Part shown: positions 7,558 through 15,746 of the stretch, one piece after another | Numbering within the stretch: the first letter of the stretch is position 1 | How the letters are laid out: each line of letters starts with the position of its first letter | From: an uncultured Clostridia bacterium | Lineage (GTDB): Bacteria > Bacillota > Clostridia > Christensenellales > Borkfalkiaceae | Reading direction: 5' to 3' | Assembly (NCBI GenBank): GCA_947627765.1 | Contig: CANQXA010000002.1 | Span: forward strand, 1-64,000 | Length of the DNA: 64,000 bases | Position numbers and translations under genes: made by a program | The notes under the pieces: generated by a model | Told to the model about the DNA's origin: nothing | Seen by the model: only the letters and a program-made list of their open reading frames with translations | Database searches by the model: none

Positions 7558-8406
7558 ATGATGAATGACGAAACCTTGAACGCCGGTGACCTTGCCGATA
7601 TCGACGACGATGACAACGAGAATTTTTTGAAGCTCGAGACAAATGTCGGCTACGCCGACCCCGCATGGGAAATGGAGGTGATGGAAGAAGTTCTCATGCA
7701 ATATCGGGGAACGGGAAAGCGCGTCTTCATCTCAAAAGCGAATGTGATCGGAAGCTATGCGTTTGCCAACAACGTAGCGCTGGAAGAGATCGTGTTCGGT
7801 CCGCAAGTAGAGAAAATTTTAGACAACGCATTTGTAAACTGCATCAATTTGCGGTCGATAAAATTTGAAAAAAAGGGGAAAGCGGGGATCATCTATATCG
7901 CCGGCGCCGCCTTCTCGGGGTGTGAGAGATTGAGAAGCTTTGACCTTCCCGACACGCTGAAATCGATCGGCAGCGCGGCATTTACGGGCTGCTCTTCGCT
8001 CGGGCACATCGAGATTCCCGATTCCGTCGTCTCCATCGGCGAGGCGGCGTTTGCGGGTTGTAGAGAGCTTGCCGTCAACAACATTCCCAAAAATCTGAAA
8101 GTACTTGAAATGGGCGTCTTTTCCCAAGTCGGATCTGTGAAAGAACTGCCCGACGGCCTCATCATGATCGAAGATGAAGCTCTGCTCTATTCTTCCCCCG
8201 AAAATTATTTTATCCCCAAGTCCGTCAAATACATGGGGTCCAATGTTTTCGAGCCCTATCTCGTCGACGAAAGACCCGGTCTTTACTATGAGGGCACGGA
8301 AGAAGAGTGGAAACAGATCGAGTTCGCTCAGCCGGACGAGTGGCTCAAAGAATTTCGGATCGAGTTCAACTGCAAACGAGAAGACGTTGAACCGTATGAC
8401 TTGTGA
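7558..8406 (+). CDS. BspA-type leucine-rich-repeat protein, cytosolic
   Basis: 282 residues. After about 55 acidic residues come repeated LRR_5-type units of roughly 23 residues (IGSYAFANNVALEEIVF, ILDNAFVNCINLRSIKF, IGSAAFTGCSSLGHIEIP, IGEAAFAGCRELAV), the hallmark of BspA/TpLRR proteins. Most BspA proteins are secreted; this one has no signal peptide or anchor, so it probably acts inside the cell as a protein-binding scaffold. AAAGGAGAGAAGAG precedes tandem ATGs at 7558 and 7561. It precedes the sigma-region-4-like gene by 15 bases, so the two are probably co-transcribed. Confidence 0.8.
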   Translation: MMNDETLNAGDLADIDDDDNENFLKLETNVGYADPAWEMEVMEEVLMQYRGTGKRVFISKANVIGSYAFANNVALEEIVFGPQVEKILDNAFVNCINLRSIKFEKKGKAGIIYIAGAAFSGCERLRSFDLPDTLKSIGSAAFTGCSSLGHIEIPDSVVSIGEAAFAGCRELAVNNIPKNLKVLEMGVFSQVGSVKELPDGLIMIEDEALLYSSPENYFIPKSVKYMGSNVFEPYLVDERPGLYYEGTEEEWKQIEFAQPDEWLKEFRIEFNCKREDVEPYDL

Positions 8407-8421
8407 AAAAAGGAGGCAGAT

Positions 8422-9201
8422 ATGAATGAAGAGACAACTTCAAAGCTGCGAGAGCGCGAGCTTGAACGCATGACGGCGCAGTACTATTGCAGACGGCGGG
8501 AGGAGGCGATGGGCGAAGAGCTCTCCCGCCTCTACACGCTCCCTTACGACGAGCTTCCCTGCGACGGAAGGGAGAAAAAAGAGCTCTACAACATTGCAAA
8601 AGAGCGTCTTTGCAAGTTTGAAGAAGAGATCCCCGCCTTCAAAAACTATTGCAGAAGGATGTGCGAAAAGGCATGGCCGCAAAATCTTTACGAAGAGATC
8701 TTGGGCGAACCTCTGCTCGTCAAAGAGGGCGCGGAGGAACGGGTTCATAGCAACCTGAATTCCTTTTCTCGCATGGAGCGCGCGTGCATTCTGAAGCTCT
8801 TCTGTGAGAGAAAAAACTGCGATGAAATCTGCGAAGAGCTTCAAATCTATCCGACCGAGCTCGAAGAGCACATCACTTGGGGACTCCGCCGTCTGCGTCA
8901 CCCGCGATACACCCGAAATATCGAACGCTACGTTGTCTTTCTCAACGGGGACACCCCCCTTGCGGAGGTCGCCGCCGTCTGTAAGAGGGAAGAAGACTTC
9001 CTATATGCGCTCGATCAGGTGCCGATGGAAACTCCCCGAAGACGCATCCCCGCCTATCTTCGGAGCAAAGCGCTTGCGCTCGTGCGCAATCATCCCAAAG
9101 AGAAGATCACGGCGGCGTTTTTGCAGAAGAACTTAAAGATCACCTACCCCGAGGCCGCGGCTCTCAAGCGGTTCTTCGGTCTCGGCGCTGAAGAGGCGTA
9201 A
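8422..9201 (+). CDS. Sigma-70 region-4-like protein of unknown function
   Basis: 259 residues, charged and without membrane segments. The central part (about residues 113-165) reads FSRMERACILKLF, then CDEICEELQI, then HITWGLRRLRHP, which closely follows the pattern of sigma-70 region 4 (ERxxxxLRF, EEIxxxLxV, ALRKLRHP). No region 2 (core-binding) is apparent, so it is unlikely to be a complete sigma factor. It may be an anti-sigma-like or accessory transcription factor, or a stand-alone DNA-binding protein. AAAGGAGGCAGAT precedes the start. Confidence 0.55.
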   Translation: MNEETTSKLRERELERMTAQYYCRRREEAMGEELSRLYTLPYDELPCDGREKKELYNIAKERLCKFEEEIPAFKNYCRRMCEKAWPQNLYEEILGEPLLVKEGAEERVHSNLNSFSRMERACILKLFCERKNCDEICEELQIYPTELEEHITWGLRRLRHPRYTRNIERYVVFLNGDTPLAEVAAVCKREEDFLYALDQVPMETPRRRIPAYLRSKALALVRNHPKEKITAAFLQKNLKITYPEAAALKRFFGLGAEEA

Positions 9202-9253
9202 ACCAAAAAATCTCATCAAAAATCAGTCGAAAAAATGAAGGAGATCAAGTATT

Positions 9254-9547
9254 ATGGTTGAAGACATGAACAAGTACATCGGAAAGGAAGTTGTCATCAA
9301 ATCTTTGAACGTCTGCGGGCACCTTACGGAGATCACCGGGGCAAAAATTGAAGTAAAAACCGAATCCATGGGGTGGCGCGTCTTCATGACGGGAACGGGG
9401 CAAGGCGATAACGCGATCGCAAACGGCTATGTTGTGTTCGCCGACCCCTCTCTTACGGAGCCCTTCATAAAGGACTATGAGGAATATCGGCACACTTTCA
9501 GGGGACAAATAGAGAGCTTTGCGGACGACTTCTTTCGGTACGATTGA
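9254..9547 (+). CDS. Small hypothetical protein
   Basis: 97 residues, predicted as alternating strands (EVVIKSLNVCGHLTEI, IEVKTESMGWRVF) with an aromatic, acidic C terminus. No family recognised. GAAGGAGATC lies 12 bases upstream. It follows the sigma-4-like gene by 52 bases, so it is likely in the same transcript. The downstream gene has its own promoter, whose -35 box begins 19 bases after this stop codon. Confidence 0.5.
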   Translation: MVEDMNKYIGKEVVIKSLNVCGHLTEITGAKIEVKTESMGWRVFMTGTGQGDNAIANGYVVFADPSLTEPFIKDYEEYRHTFRGQIESFADDFFRYD

Positions 9548-9565
9548 GCATTTTCAAGAGAGCTA

Positions 9566-9594
9566 TTGACGGAAAAATATTTGTATCGTATAAT
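9566..9594 (+). promoter_or_regulatory. Sigma-A type promoter
   Basis: TTGACG (9566-9571), 17-bp spacer, TATAAT (9589-9594), 30 bases before the ATG at 9625. Confidence 0.85.
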
Positions 9595-9624
9595 AAAAAT
9601 AAATTCTTACGGAGGTTATTTCAT

Positions 9625-10719
9625 ATGAAAATCGAAATGGGAGAATCCCTGTTTTACTCATGGCTTCGGCACGTGAAGGAGTGCCAAATCGCGCAGAACA
9701 ACTGGAAGGTTTCCCCTGCGTGGGGGCTGAAAAATGTGAACAAACTGCAACAGATTTATGACGATCTCAAGAATGACTTCGAAAATCGGTATGGCTACAA
9801 CATCTTCAAAAAAGCGGATCTCAATCAGACCATCAGGCAGGCGGAGTGTGACGCCATCGGAATTGCCTTGAATGACGGACAGGTCAAGCACTATGCGGTC
9901 GATGTTGCCTATCATCGAAAAGGATTGGACTACGGCGGGTTAGAAGTGACAACCTGCACGGTGGTCAAAAAATGTATCCGGAACGCGTTATGCCTTTATG
10001 GGTATTTCGATGCTAAGGAGGCGGAGATCGTATTTGCGTCCCCCAAAATCGGAGAAAGGGTTCTGGATTTATTGCCGCCCGCCATCGATTATCTCAATAC
10101 ATATTTCCAAAATGCGGGGATGAAATACACCTTCAAACTTCTTTACGGCGACGCATTCTTCAACGAAGTCATCGACCCCATCCGCATCGTGAGCGGACAA
10201 GTGGAAGACACCGCCGAACTCTTCATGAGATCCTATCAGTTGCTTGATATGTTCCGCCAAAGCAGTTTCCCGCCCGTAAGCGCAAAGGGGACGGGGAAGA
10301 AGGGAAAGAATGCCGCGGCCGCAATTTCCATTTTACAAACTTCGCCCGTGGCGGTTCCGGGAGTCGCCGCCTACGACGCACTCCTCGTCGGAACGATCGC
10401 CAAAACGGTTTTCAGAAGAATGCTCGAGAGCGGGCTCATCCCCGATGAGGAGATCGAAAAATTGCTGGATTTGCAAGAGAGCAAGGTGATCTTCGGTCTC
10501 ACCTTCCCGATTCTCACGGAAACGCGCGTGGAGCGTTGCTATGCCGACCCGCTTGAAATCAAGGGGAAGAAGTATTACCTCTGCAACCAGTGGAAAGTGG
10601 CGCACAAGCAGAAATTGATCGACTGGATCAAGGCCCATCCCGAGGTCGAAGAGTACATCTACTCGCTCGACGCAGCCCCCGAGGATCCCGAGGACCCCGA
10701 AGACCCCGAGGAAGATTAA
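9625..10719 (+). CDS. Unknown protein, possibly nuclease-like
   Basis: 364 residues from the ATG at 9625, preferred over 9544 because the promoter and GGAGG site lie between. No signal peptide. Residues about 70-140 hold an Asp/Glu pattern (RQAECDAIGI, then HYAVDVAYHRKGLDYG, then KKCIRNALCLYGYF, then AEIVFASPK) that resembles the order of acidic residues in PD-(D/E)XK folds; this is only a pattern match. The C terminus ends in an acidic repeat, PEDPEDPEDPEED. It has its own promoter at the end of the 6.6-10.7 kb locus. Confidence 0.5.
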   Translation: MKIEMGESLFYSWLRHVKECQIAQNNWKVSPAWGLKNVNKLQQIYDDLKNDFENRYGYNIFKKADLNQTIRQAECDAIGIALNDGQVKHYAVDVAYHRKGLDYGGLEVTTCTVVKKCIRNALCLYGYFDAKEAEIVFASPKIGERVLDLLPPAIDYLNTYFQNAGMKYTFKLLYGDAFFNEVIDPIRIVSGQVEDTAELFMRSYQLLDMFRQSSFPPVSAKGTGKKGKNAAAAISILQTSPVAVPGVAAYDALLVGTIAKTVFRRMLESGLIPDEEIEKLLDLQESKVIFGLTFPILTETRVERCYADPLEIKGKKYYLCNQWKVAHKQKLIDWIKAHPEVEEYIYSLDAAPEDPEDPEDPEED

Positions 10720-10766
10720 AACATCCGAAAAAAAGTGACAATTACAAAAAGTGCGCATATAACCAT

Positions 10767-10925
10767 ATGGATGGGGGAACGAGCGTTCCCCGCGAGAAGG
10801 CGGATAGAATCAATGCCTTTTTCGAAAAGTGCGGTTACACCAAAGTCCAACCAATCGGAGCGGGCGACAAAGCCATGTCGGACGATGCCGCCGAACGCGA
10901 TCCTTCGCCCGAGAAAGAGAAATGA
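10767..10925 (+). CDS. Possible small protein (52 aa)
   Basis: ATG at 10767 opens MDGGTSVPREKADRINAFFEKCGYTK..., soluble and charged. The composition is protein-like, but no ribosome site is obvious and no family is recognised. Its stop codon overlaps the first bases of the 70-bp repeat at 10924. Confidence 0.3.
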   Translation: MDGGTSVPREKADRINAFFEKCGYTKVQPIGAGDKAMSDDAAERDPSPEKEK

Positions 10926-10993
10926 CCCTCGTAACGCGGACATGGTATGCCCGTCATGCGTCTGACCAGTGGTCCAATCGCCGTAAATTGTAT
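10924..10993 (+). repeat. 70-bp direct repeat, copy 1 (left end of island)
   Basis: GACCCTCGTAACGCGGACATGGTATGCCCG and onward, matching 15085-15154 with five mismatches. It contains a full copy of the dispersed dyad CGGACATGGTATGCCC and an internal GACC-AGT-GGTC palindrome. The two copies flank a 4.1-kb segment of two ATPase genes and a helicase remnant. Confidence 0.9.
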
Positions 10994-11081
10994 AACGGGA
11001 ATATGGTAGAATAGTTCATAATAGTTGCGGCGGGAAGTTCAAAAACTCCCCGCCGCCGTCTTTATTTCGACAAATTTAGGG

Positions 11082-11145
11082 TTGACAATTCAGTTACAAT
11101 GGTGTATAATATGACTAATCTGGGAAATAATTCGAGATTAGTCAT
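11082..11145 (+). promoter_or_regulatory. Promoter with operator-like dyad after the -10 box
   Basis: TTGACA (11082-11087), 17-bp spacer, TATAAT (11105-11110), then a perfect 11-bp inverted repeat ATGACTAATCT/AGATTAGTCAT (11111-11121, 11135-11145). The dyad begins where transcription would start, so it could be an operator or a 5' hairpin of the ATPase mRNA. Confidence 0.85.
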
Positions 11146-11165
11146 ATTTCTTTCTTGGAGTTGGT

Positions 11166-12425
11166 ATGAAGTATATTCGGCGAAGCATTGAGGAAATCGT
11201 ACAAAAGAGCGACAGCACTTTCAAATGTATTTTGGTGACGGGAGCGCGGCAGACGGGCAAATCGACCATGCTGAAAAAGCTGTTCCCTGACAAAAAGTAT
11301 GTTTCCTTCGACGACCCCTTCATCGAGGAGCAGGCGCGGGAAAATCCCGAAACTTTTCTCATGCTCAATGAGCCGCCCGTGATCTACGATGAAGTACAGC
11401 GGGTGACAAATCTCTTCCGCTATATCAAGATCAAATGCGATGAAACGGATGAGCGCGGGCTGTTCTGCCTTTCGGGTTCTCAGCCGTTTGAACTCATGAA
11501 GAACGTCTCCGAGTCGCTTTCGGGCAGAGTCGGCATTATAGAACTTTGCGGACTCTCTCTGCGAGAAATCATGGGCGACAGCTTCAACAAGCCTTTCCTT
11601 CCTACAATGGAATATGTGAAGGAACGCGGCAAGTCGGCGAAATCCCCCAAAAATATCTGGGAAATCATCCACCGCGGAAGCTATCCCGAACTGCAGAATA
11701 AAGACGTCGATTGGGGGACGTTCTACGCAAGTTATGTAAAGACCTATTTGGAGCGGGATGTGAGAAGCCTCTCCGCCGTGCAGAATTTGGACGACTTCCT
11801 CAAGTTTATGGTCGCCGTCGCCGCTCGCACGGGACAGATGCTCAACTATTCTAATATAGCAGACGAGATCGGCAAGGATCAAGGAACGGTCAAACATTGG
11901 ATCTCCATTTTGGAAGCGTCTGGCATCATTTATTTGCTTGAACCGTACACTTCGTCGGTGCTGAAACGGGCGATCAAGACGCCAAAACTTTATTTCAGAG
12001 ATACGGGACTTGCCGCCTATCTCACCCGCTGGCTCACGCCCGAAACGCTGGCGGTTGGTGCAATGAGCGGAGCGTTCTTTGAAACGTTCGTCGTCTCCGA
12101 AATTCTGAAATCTTACTCGAACAGCGGCATTGACTACCGCTACTGCGTTTCTTACTATCGCGGCAAGGACAAGAAGAAGGTGCTGAAAGACGGCAAGGAA
12201 GTGGACGCGGAGAGCGAAATCGACCTTATCATCGAGGAGAACGGCGTACTCTATCCAATCGAAATCAAGCAAGGCGCGAAAGTGACAGCCGATGAAACGG
12301 CGGCGTTCACCGTACTCGACAAAATAGAGAACAAGAAGCGCGGCGCAGGAGCAATTATCTGTTTATGCCCGCAGCCCGCTGCCTTGCGCGAGAATGTTAT
12401 GCAGGTCCCTGTGTGGTATTTGTAG
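11166..12425 (+). CDS. AAA_14/DUF4143 family ATPase
   Basis: 419 residues. The N-terminal AAA domain has Walker A GARQTGKST at about residues 25-33, Walker B VIYDEVQ near residue 78 and sensor-like LSGSQPFELM near residue 105. The middle holds a winged-helix-like segment (NIADEIGKDQGTVKHWI). The C-terminal DUF4143 domain has ESEIDLIIE...YPIEIKQG, the D-x-ExK pattern of a PD-(D/E)XK fold. These ATPases are common, often multicopy and accessory in anaerobes; the biological role is not established. It is intact and has its own promoter with a dyad at the transcription start. It lies in the repeat-bounded island. Confidence 0.9.
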   Translation: MKYIRRSIEEIVQKSDSTFKCILVTGARQTGKSTMLKKLFPDKKYVSFDDPFIEEQARENPETFLMLNEPPVIYDEVQRVTNLFRYIKIKCDETDERGLFCLSGSQPFELMKNVSESLSGRVGIIELCGLSLREIMGDSFNKPFLPTMEYVKERGKSAKSPKNIWEIIHRGSYPELQNKDVDWGTFYASYVKTYLERDVRSLSAVQNLDDFLKFMVAVAARTGQMLNYSNIADEIGKDQGTVKHWISILEASGIIYLLEPYTSSVLKRAIKTPKLYFRDTGLAAYLTRWLTPETLAVGAMSGAFFETFVVSEILKSYSNSGIDYRYCVSYYRGKDKKKVLKDGKEVDAESEIDLIIEENGVLYPIEIKQGAKVTADETAAFTVLDKIENKKRGAGAIICLCPQPAALRENVMQVPVWYL

Positions 12426-12440
12426 AGAAACATAGAGTAA

Positions 12441-13433
12441 TCTAAAGATGGTGCAAGCTGCGATATTTTGATCATGGACGAATGCAGTACGATCAGCAAT
12501 GAAGACATGGCACAGATTTTAGAGCATATCTCATTCAAACTTTTGGTTTTGGTGGGGGATGTCTATCAGATAGAATCGATTAAATTCGGGAATTGGTTTT
12601 CAATCGCCAGAGAGTTTGTCCCGAAGTCTGCGATCTGTGAATTGTCCTATGTGCACCGTAGTAGCGACCCGCATTTGAAGCTGCTTTGGGATTCGGTAAG
12701 ATCGCTGGATGATAAAATGCAATCGTTGCTCGAAAGTCATAATTACTGTTCTCCGCTGAATGAAAGCATATTTAAAAAAGATATCAATACCGATGAAGTT
12801 GTGCTGTGTTTGAATTACGATGGGCTATATGGGATCAATAATGTGAACCGTTTTCTGCAAGGAGGGCAGGAAGAGAAATGCATAGAATACAATTTGGAAC
12901 GCTATAAGGTTGGGGACCCGATCATTGTCTTCGAAAACAGTCGTTTTCGGGACCTGTTGTATAACAACTTAAAAGGGAATATTTTGGATATTGAGGAAGG
13001 AGACGACCAAATCAAGTTTACGATCGAGGTTGAAAGAACTCTGAACGGCTTTGATGTCGATGGATATTCGCTTGAACTTGAACCCCCTATACACGATAAA
13101 AAATCCGTTGTGAGCTTTTATGTCGGGAAGGCGGTCACCAAAGACGATGAGGATAGGCGCGCGGAATTCATAGTTCCGTTTAAGGTCGCTTATGCTGTTT
13201 CAATTCACAAGGCGCAAGGGCTGGAATTTGACTCCGTAAAGGTCATAATCACAGACGAAGTGGGGGAGAGAATTTCACATAACATCTTCTATACAGCGAT
13301 CACGAGAGCGAAGGCGAAGCTGAAAATTTATTGGTCATCCGAAACCGAAAAGAAGATCCTCGAAGGGATGCATTTTATGTTCAATAAAGAGGATGCGGCG
13401 ATTTTGCGTAAAAAAATTAAGGGCGGCGAATAA
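12441..13433 (+). pseudogene. 5'-truncated RecD-like/UvrD-type helicase remnant
   Basis: An open frame without an N-terminal half: it begins directly after a stop at 12438-12440 with residues leading into Walker B (ILIMDECSTISNEDM), then GDVYQIES, and ends with the superfamily-1 motifs SIHKAQGLEFD and YTAITRAKAKL. Walker A and everything before it are missing, so it cannot hydrolyse ATP as it stands. The track start at 12468 is a TTG inside the domain. The DNA is clearly more AT-rich than its surroundings. It begins 15 bases after the ATPase stop, suggesting a deletion junction there. Confidence 0.85.
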
Positions 13434-13896
13434 GAATTTCATCTTTCGAAGTCGGCGTCCGCCCATAGAGCAGTGCAAGCGCTCTTCGATTGTACGGAGA
13501 AGCGGGGCGGAGCAAAAAATCCGCTCGTTTCGCCGGGCAATGCGCCCTTTTCGGCATAGAGCAACCCATGGCGAGAAGGAAGATAATTTGTGCGGTGGGG
13601 AATGCACGGACTTCTTGTTACTCTTAACTTAAAAGTGAGATTGGCCGCTTATTTTATGTTTCAAAACCCTGTGAAAAAGTTGTGTGGCTACGGCTAATTC
13701 TCCATTAAATTTCTTGAAACGTCGAACGTTGCTCCGTGTGCGGAGCAACGTTCGATTATTAAGAGTGGAAAAAGAACCGAAAAGTCAAGATTGTGTTTCC
13801 AACTTCCCCGAAAAAACTTTTATCTTTCGACAAAAGTCGTTTGAAAAAGTTTTTATATTTTCCCAAAACTCCCTTAAAAAAGTTTTCTCGCTGTGG
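13434..13896. other. Degenerate intergenic DNA with a strong hairpin
   Basis: No convincing gene. It contains a perfect 15-bp stem TCGAACGTTGCTCCG/CGGAGCAACGTTCGA with a TGTG loop at 13722-13755, then an AT-rich run of repeated AAAAGT/CTTTT blocks leading to the next promoter. The hairpin may be a terminator remnant or an end of a lost element. The ORF at 13684-13941 overlaps this and does not look like a protein. Confidence 0.6.
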
Positions 13897-13936
13897 TATA
13901 ATGATACCGAAATGAAGCCAAGAGGTGCGGTATCAT
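13874..13936 (+). promoter_or_regulatory. Promoter with operator-like dyad after the -10 box (second ATPase)
   Basis: TTAAAA (13874-13879), 17-bp spacer, TATAAT (13897-13902), with inverted arms ATGATACCG (13901-13909) and CGGTATCAT (13928-13936) overlapping the -10 box and the start codon. Same design as at 11082-11145 but a different dyad sequence. Confidence 0.75.
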
Positions 13937-14888
13937 GTTAAAGAGAAAGATCGAAAACGTGCTGATGGGGTGGAAAAATACGCCCAATAAAAGTCAGCTC
14001 ATCGAGATGAAGCCGCTCGACTTCGAGGAGTTCCTGTGGGCAAACGGGATCGGGGAGCAAGTCATCAAAACATTGAAAAAATGTTTGGAAAACGCCACGC
14101 CTGTGCCCGAGGCTCTGCACAACAAAATGCAGGAGCTGATGCTTCAATACACCGTCGTCGGCGGGATGCCAGAAGTCGTGCAGAAGTTCGTGGACACCAA
14201 GCAAATGAACGCCGTCTTGACGCTTCAACGTGACATCATCCGCTCCTACGAGTACGACATGGTGAAGTACGCCGACAACAAAGACAAGCCGCTGATCCGC
14301 GAGTGCTTTCAGTCCATTCCCAAGCAATTAAGTAAGAAGAACAAAAAGTTTCAATATTCTGTGGTGAAGAAGGGGGCGACGGCGGCGAAGTTTGCGGGAA
14401 GTTTGCAGTGGATCGAGGACGCGGGGATCGTCTCGCGCTGTTATAATCTTGAGTTGCCCGAATTACCATTGGACGGGAATGCGATACAGGATATTTTCAA
14501 AGTCTACATGAACGACACAGGGCTGTTCGTGAGTATGCTCGAGGACGGCACGCAGTACGACATTTTGCAGGGCAATCTCTACGGTTATAAGGGGGCGATT
14601 TTTGAGAACTTGATCGCCGATATTTTCGCAAAAATGGGCAGGAAACTGTATTATTATCATAAAGATTCGGGGCTTGAAATTGACTTTGTCACGCGCTACA
14701 AGGGCGGGTGCTGCCTCGTGGAAGTCAAGGCGATGACGGGCAACACCAAGAGCGCGAAAACCATTCTCTCTCACCCCGAAAAGTACCACGTCGCCGGCGT
14801 CATCAAGCTTGGACAGTACAATGTCGGCAAAACCGATAATATCCTCACCATTCCGCTTTATCTTGGGTTCCTTTTGACGGAGTATTGA
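13935..14888 (+). pseudogene. DUF4143 ATPase with in-frame deletion of the nucleotide-binding domain
   Basis: 317 residues, an uninterrupted frame. The first ~18 residues (MLKRKIENVLMGWKNTPN) match the usual start of AAA_14 proteins, but the next residues (LIEMKPLDFEEFLWANGIGE) normally occur about 130 residues later. Walker A and Walker B are gone. The rest is complete, ending in a DUF4143 domain with LEIDFVTRYKGGCCLVEVKA, the D-x-ExK pattern. The promoter and dyad are preserved. It is either a decaying pseudogene or a retained nuclease-like/regulatory half. It is a different subfamily from the gene at 11166. Confidence 0.8.
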
Positions 14889-15084
14889 GGCAGATTAGAC
14901 CGAATCCATAATTTTTCCGAGGACGCAAATGTTTCGTGTCAACCGATTGAAGTACGGAGAAAAGATAAACATTCCGGCATAGAGCGGCAGATGCCGATCG
15001 GTGCGTTAAAACTCGTCTCTACCAACAACGTTTTCGTTGTATACAATCTCGCCGGCCTTCTGTTTTCGAAAGAATTTTGAATTG

Positions 15085-15154
15085 GACCCTCGCAACGCGG
15101 ACATGGTATGCCCGCAATTCGTCTGACCAGTGGTCCAATCGCCGTAAACTGTAT
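15085..15154 (+). repeat. 70-bp direct repeat, copy 2 (right end of island)
   Basis: Matches 10924-10993 with five mismatches. Here the repeat is bracketed by inverted arms ATTGGACC (15081-15088) and GGTCCAAT (15132-15139), which suggests the original element was palindromic and the left copy has eroded. The 14889-15306 gap holds no gene apart from this repeat. Confidence 0.9.
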
Positions 15155-15306
15155 GATTTTTGAGGGCGGGGAAGACCTCTTTCTGCCATAATATCCGCGT
15201 CTTAACGGTGCAAACGATGCGCAAACGCGATCATGCGGGTGAAGATGTACTAAATCCCCTTTTTTCGACATAGAGTAGAATATCTTGTCGGAAACGGGGG
15301 ATTTTT

Positions 15307-15567
15307 ATGTGGGAAGATATCGAGACGCGCGCCAAAAAGAGCGGGGAATACATCGTCAAGACGGGCTGTACGGTACGCGCCTGCGCCGAAGCGCTCGGCT
15401 CGAGCAAGTCTACCGTACATAAGGACGTGACGGAGCGGCTGGCTCTTTGCGATCCCGCTTTGGCGGAACAGGTCAGAAAGATCCTGGGGCGGAATCTGAG
15501 CGAACGCCATATCCGCGGCGGGGAGTCTACGCGGAAGAAATACGCCTCGATGAAGCGCCCGAAATAG
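15307..15567 (+). CDS. spoIIID: Sporulation transcriptional regulator SpoIIID
   Basis: 86 residues. Mother-cell DNA-binding protein that modulates the sigma-E regulon. The family signature is clear: ETRAKKSGEYIVKTGCTVR, the helix-turn-helix SSKSTVHKDVTERL at about residues 36-49, and the C-terminal RHIRGGEST basic tail region, which in the Bacillus protein contacts DNA. Length and motif order match B. subtilis SpoIIID. GGGGGATTTTT precedes the ATG. It is transcribed alone, just beyond the right repeat of the island. A short CGGGA/TCCCG hairpin follows at about 15571-15583. Confidence 0.95.
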   Translation: MWEDIETRAKKSGEYIVKTGCTVRACAEALGSSKSTVHKDVTERLALCDPALAEQVRKILGRNLSERHIRGGESTRKKYASMKRPK

Positions 15568-15681
15568 CGGGATCTCCCGCCTTACGCGTACGCGCGCGCC
15601 CGCACATTATATAATCATCGCCGTCTGGGATTTTTGTGCAAACAATACAAACGTCGGCGCGAACTTTGTGCGTTTTTTCTA

Positions 15682-15710
15682 TTGCTATTTTCCTCCCGAT
15701 CTTGTAAAAT
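15682..15710 (+). promoter_or_regulatory. Sigma-A type promoter
   Basis: TTGCTA (15682-15687), 17-bp spacer, TAAAAT (15705-15710), upstream of the ABC ATPase. Confidence 0.7.
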
Positions 15711-15746
15711 AATATCAAACCGAAAATCAAGATTTGGGAGGAAATT

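Noticed and set aside
13684-13941. 85-codon ORF between the helicase remnant and second ATPase
   Set aside because: Runs through a terminator-like hairpin and the next promoter; composition is not protein-like.
12425-15280. CATAGAG recurring five times near island junctions
   Set aside because: A seven-base word in AT-rich DNA; flanks do not align, so chance is adequate.
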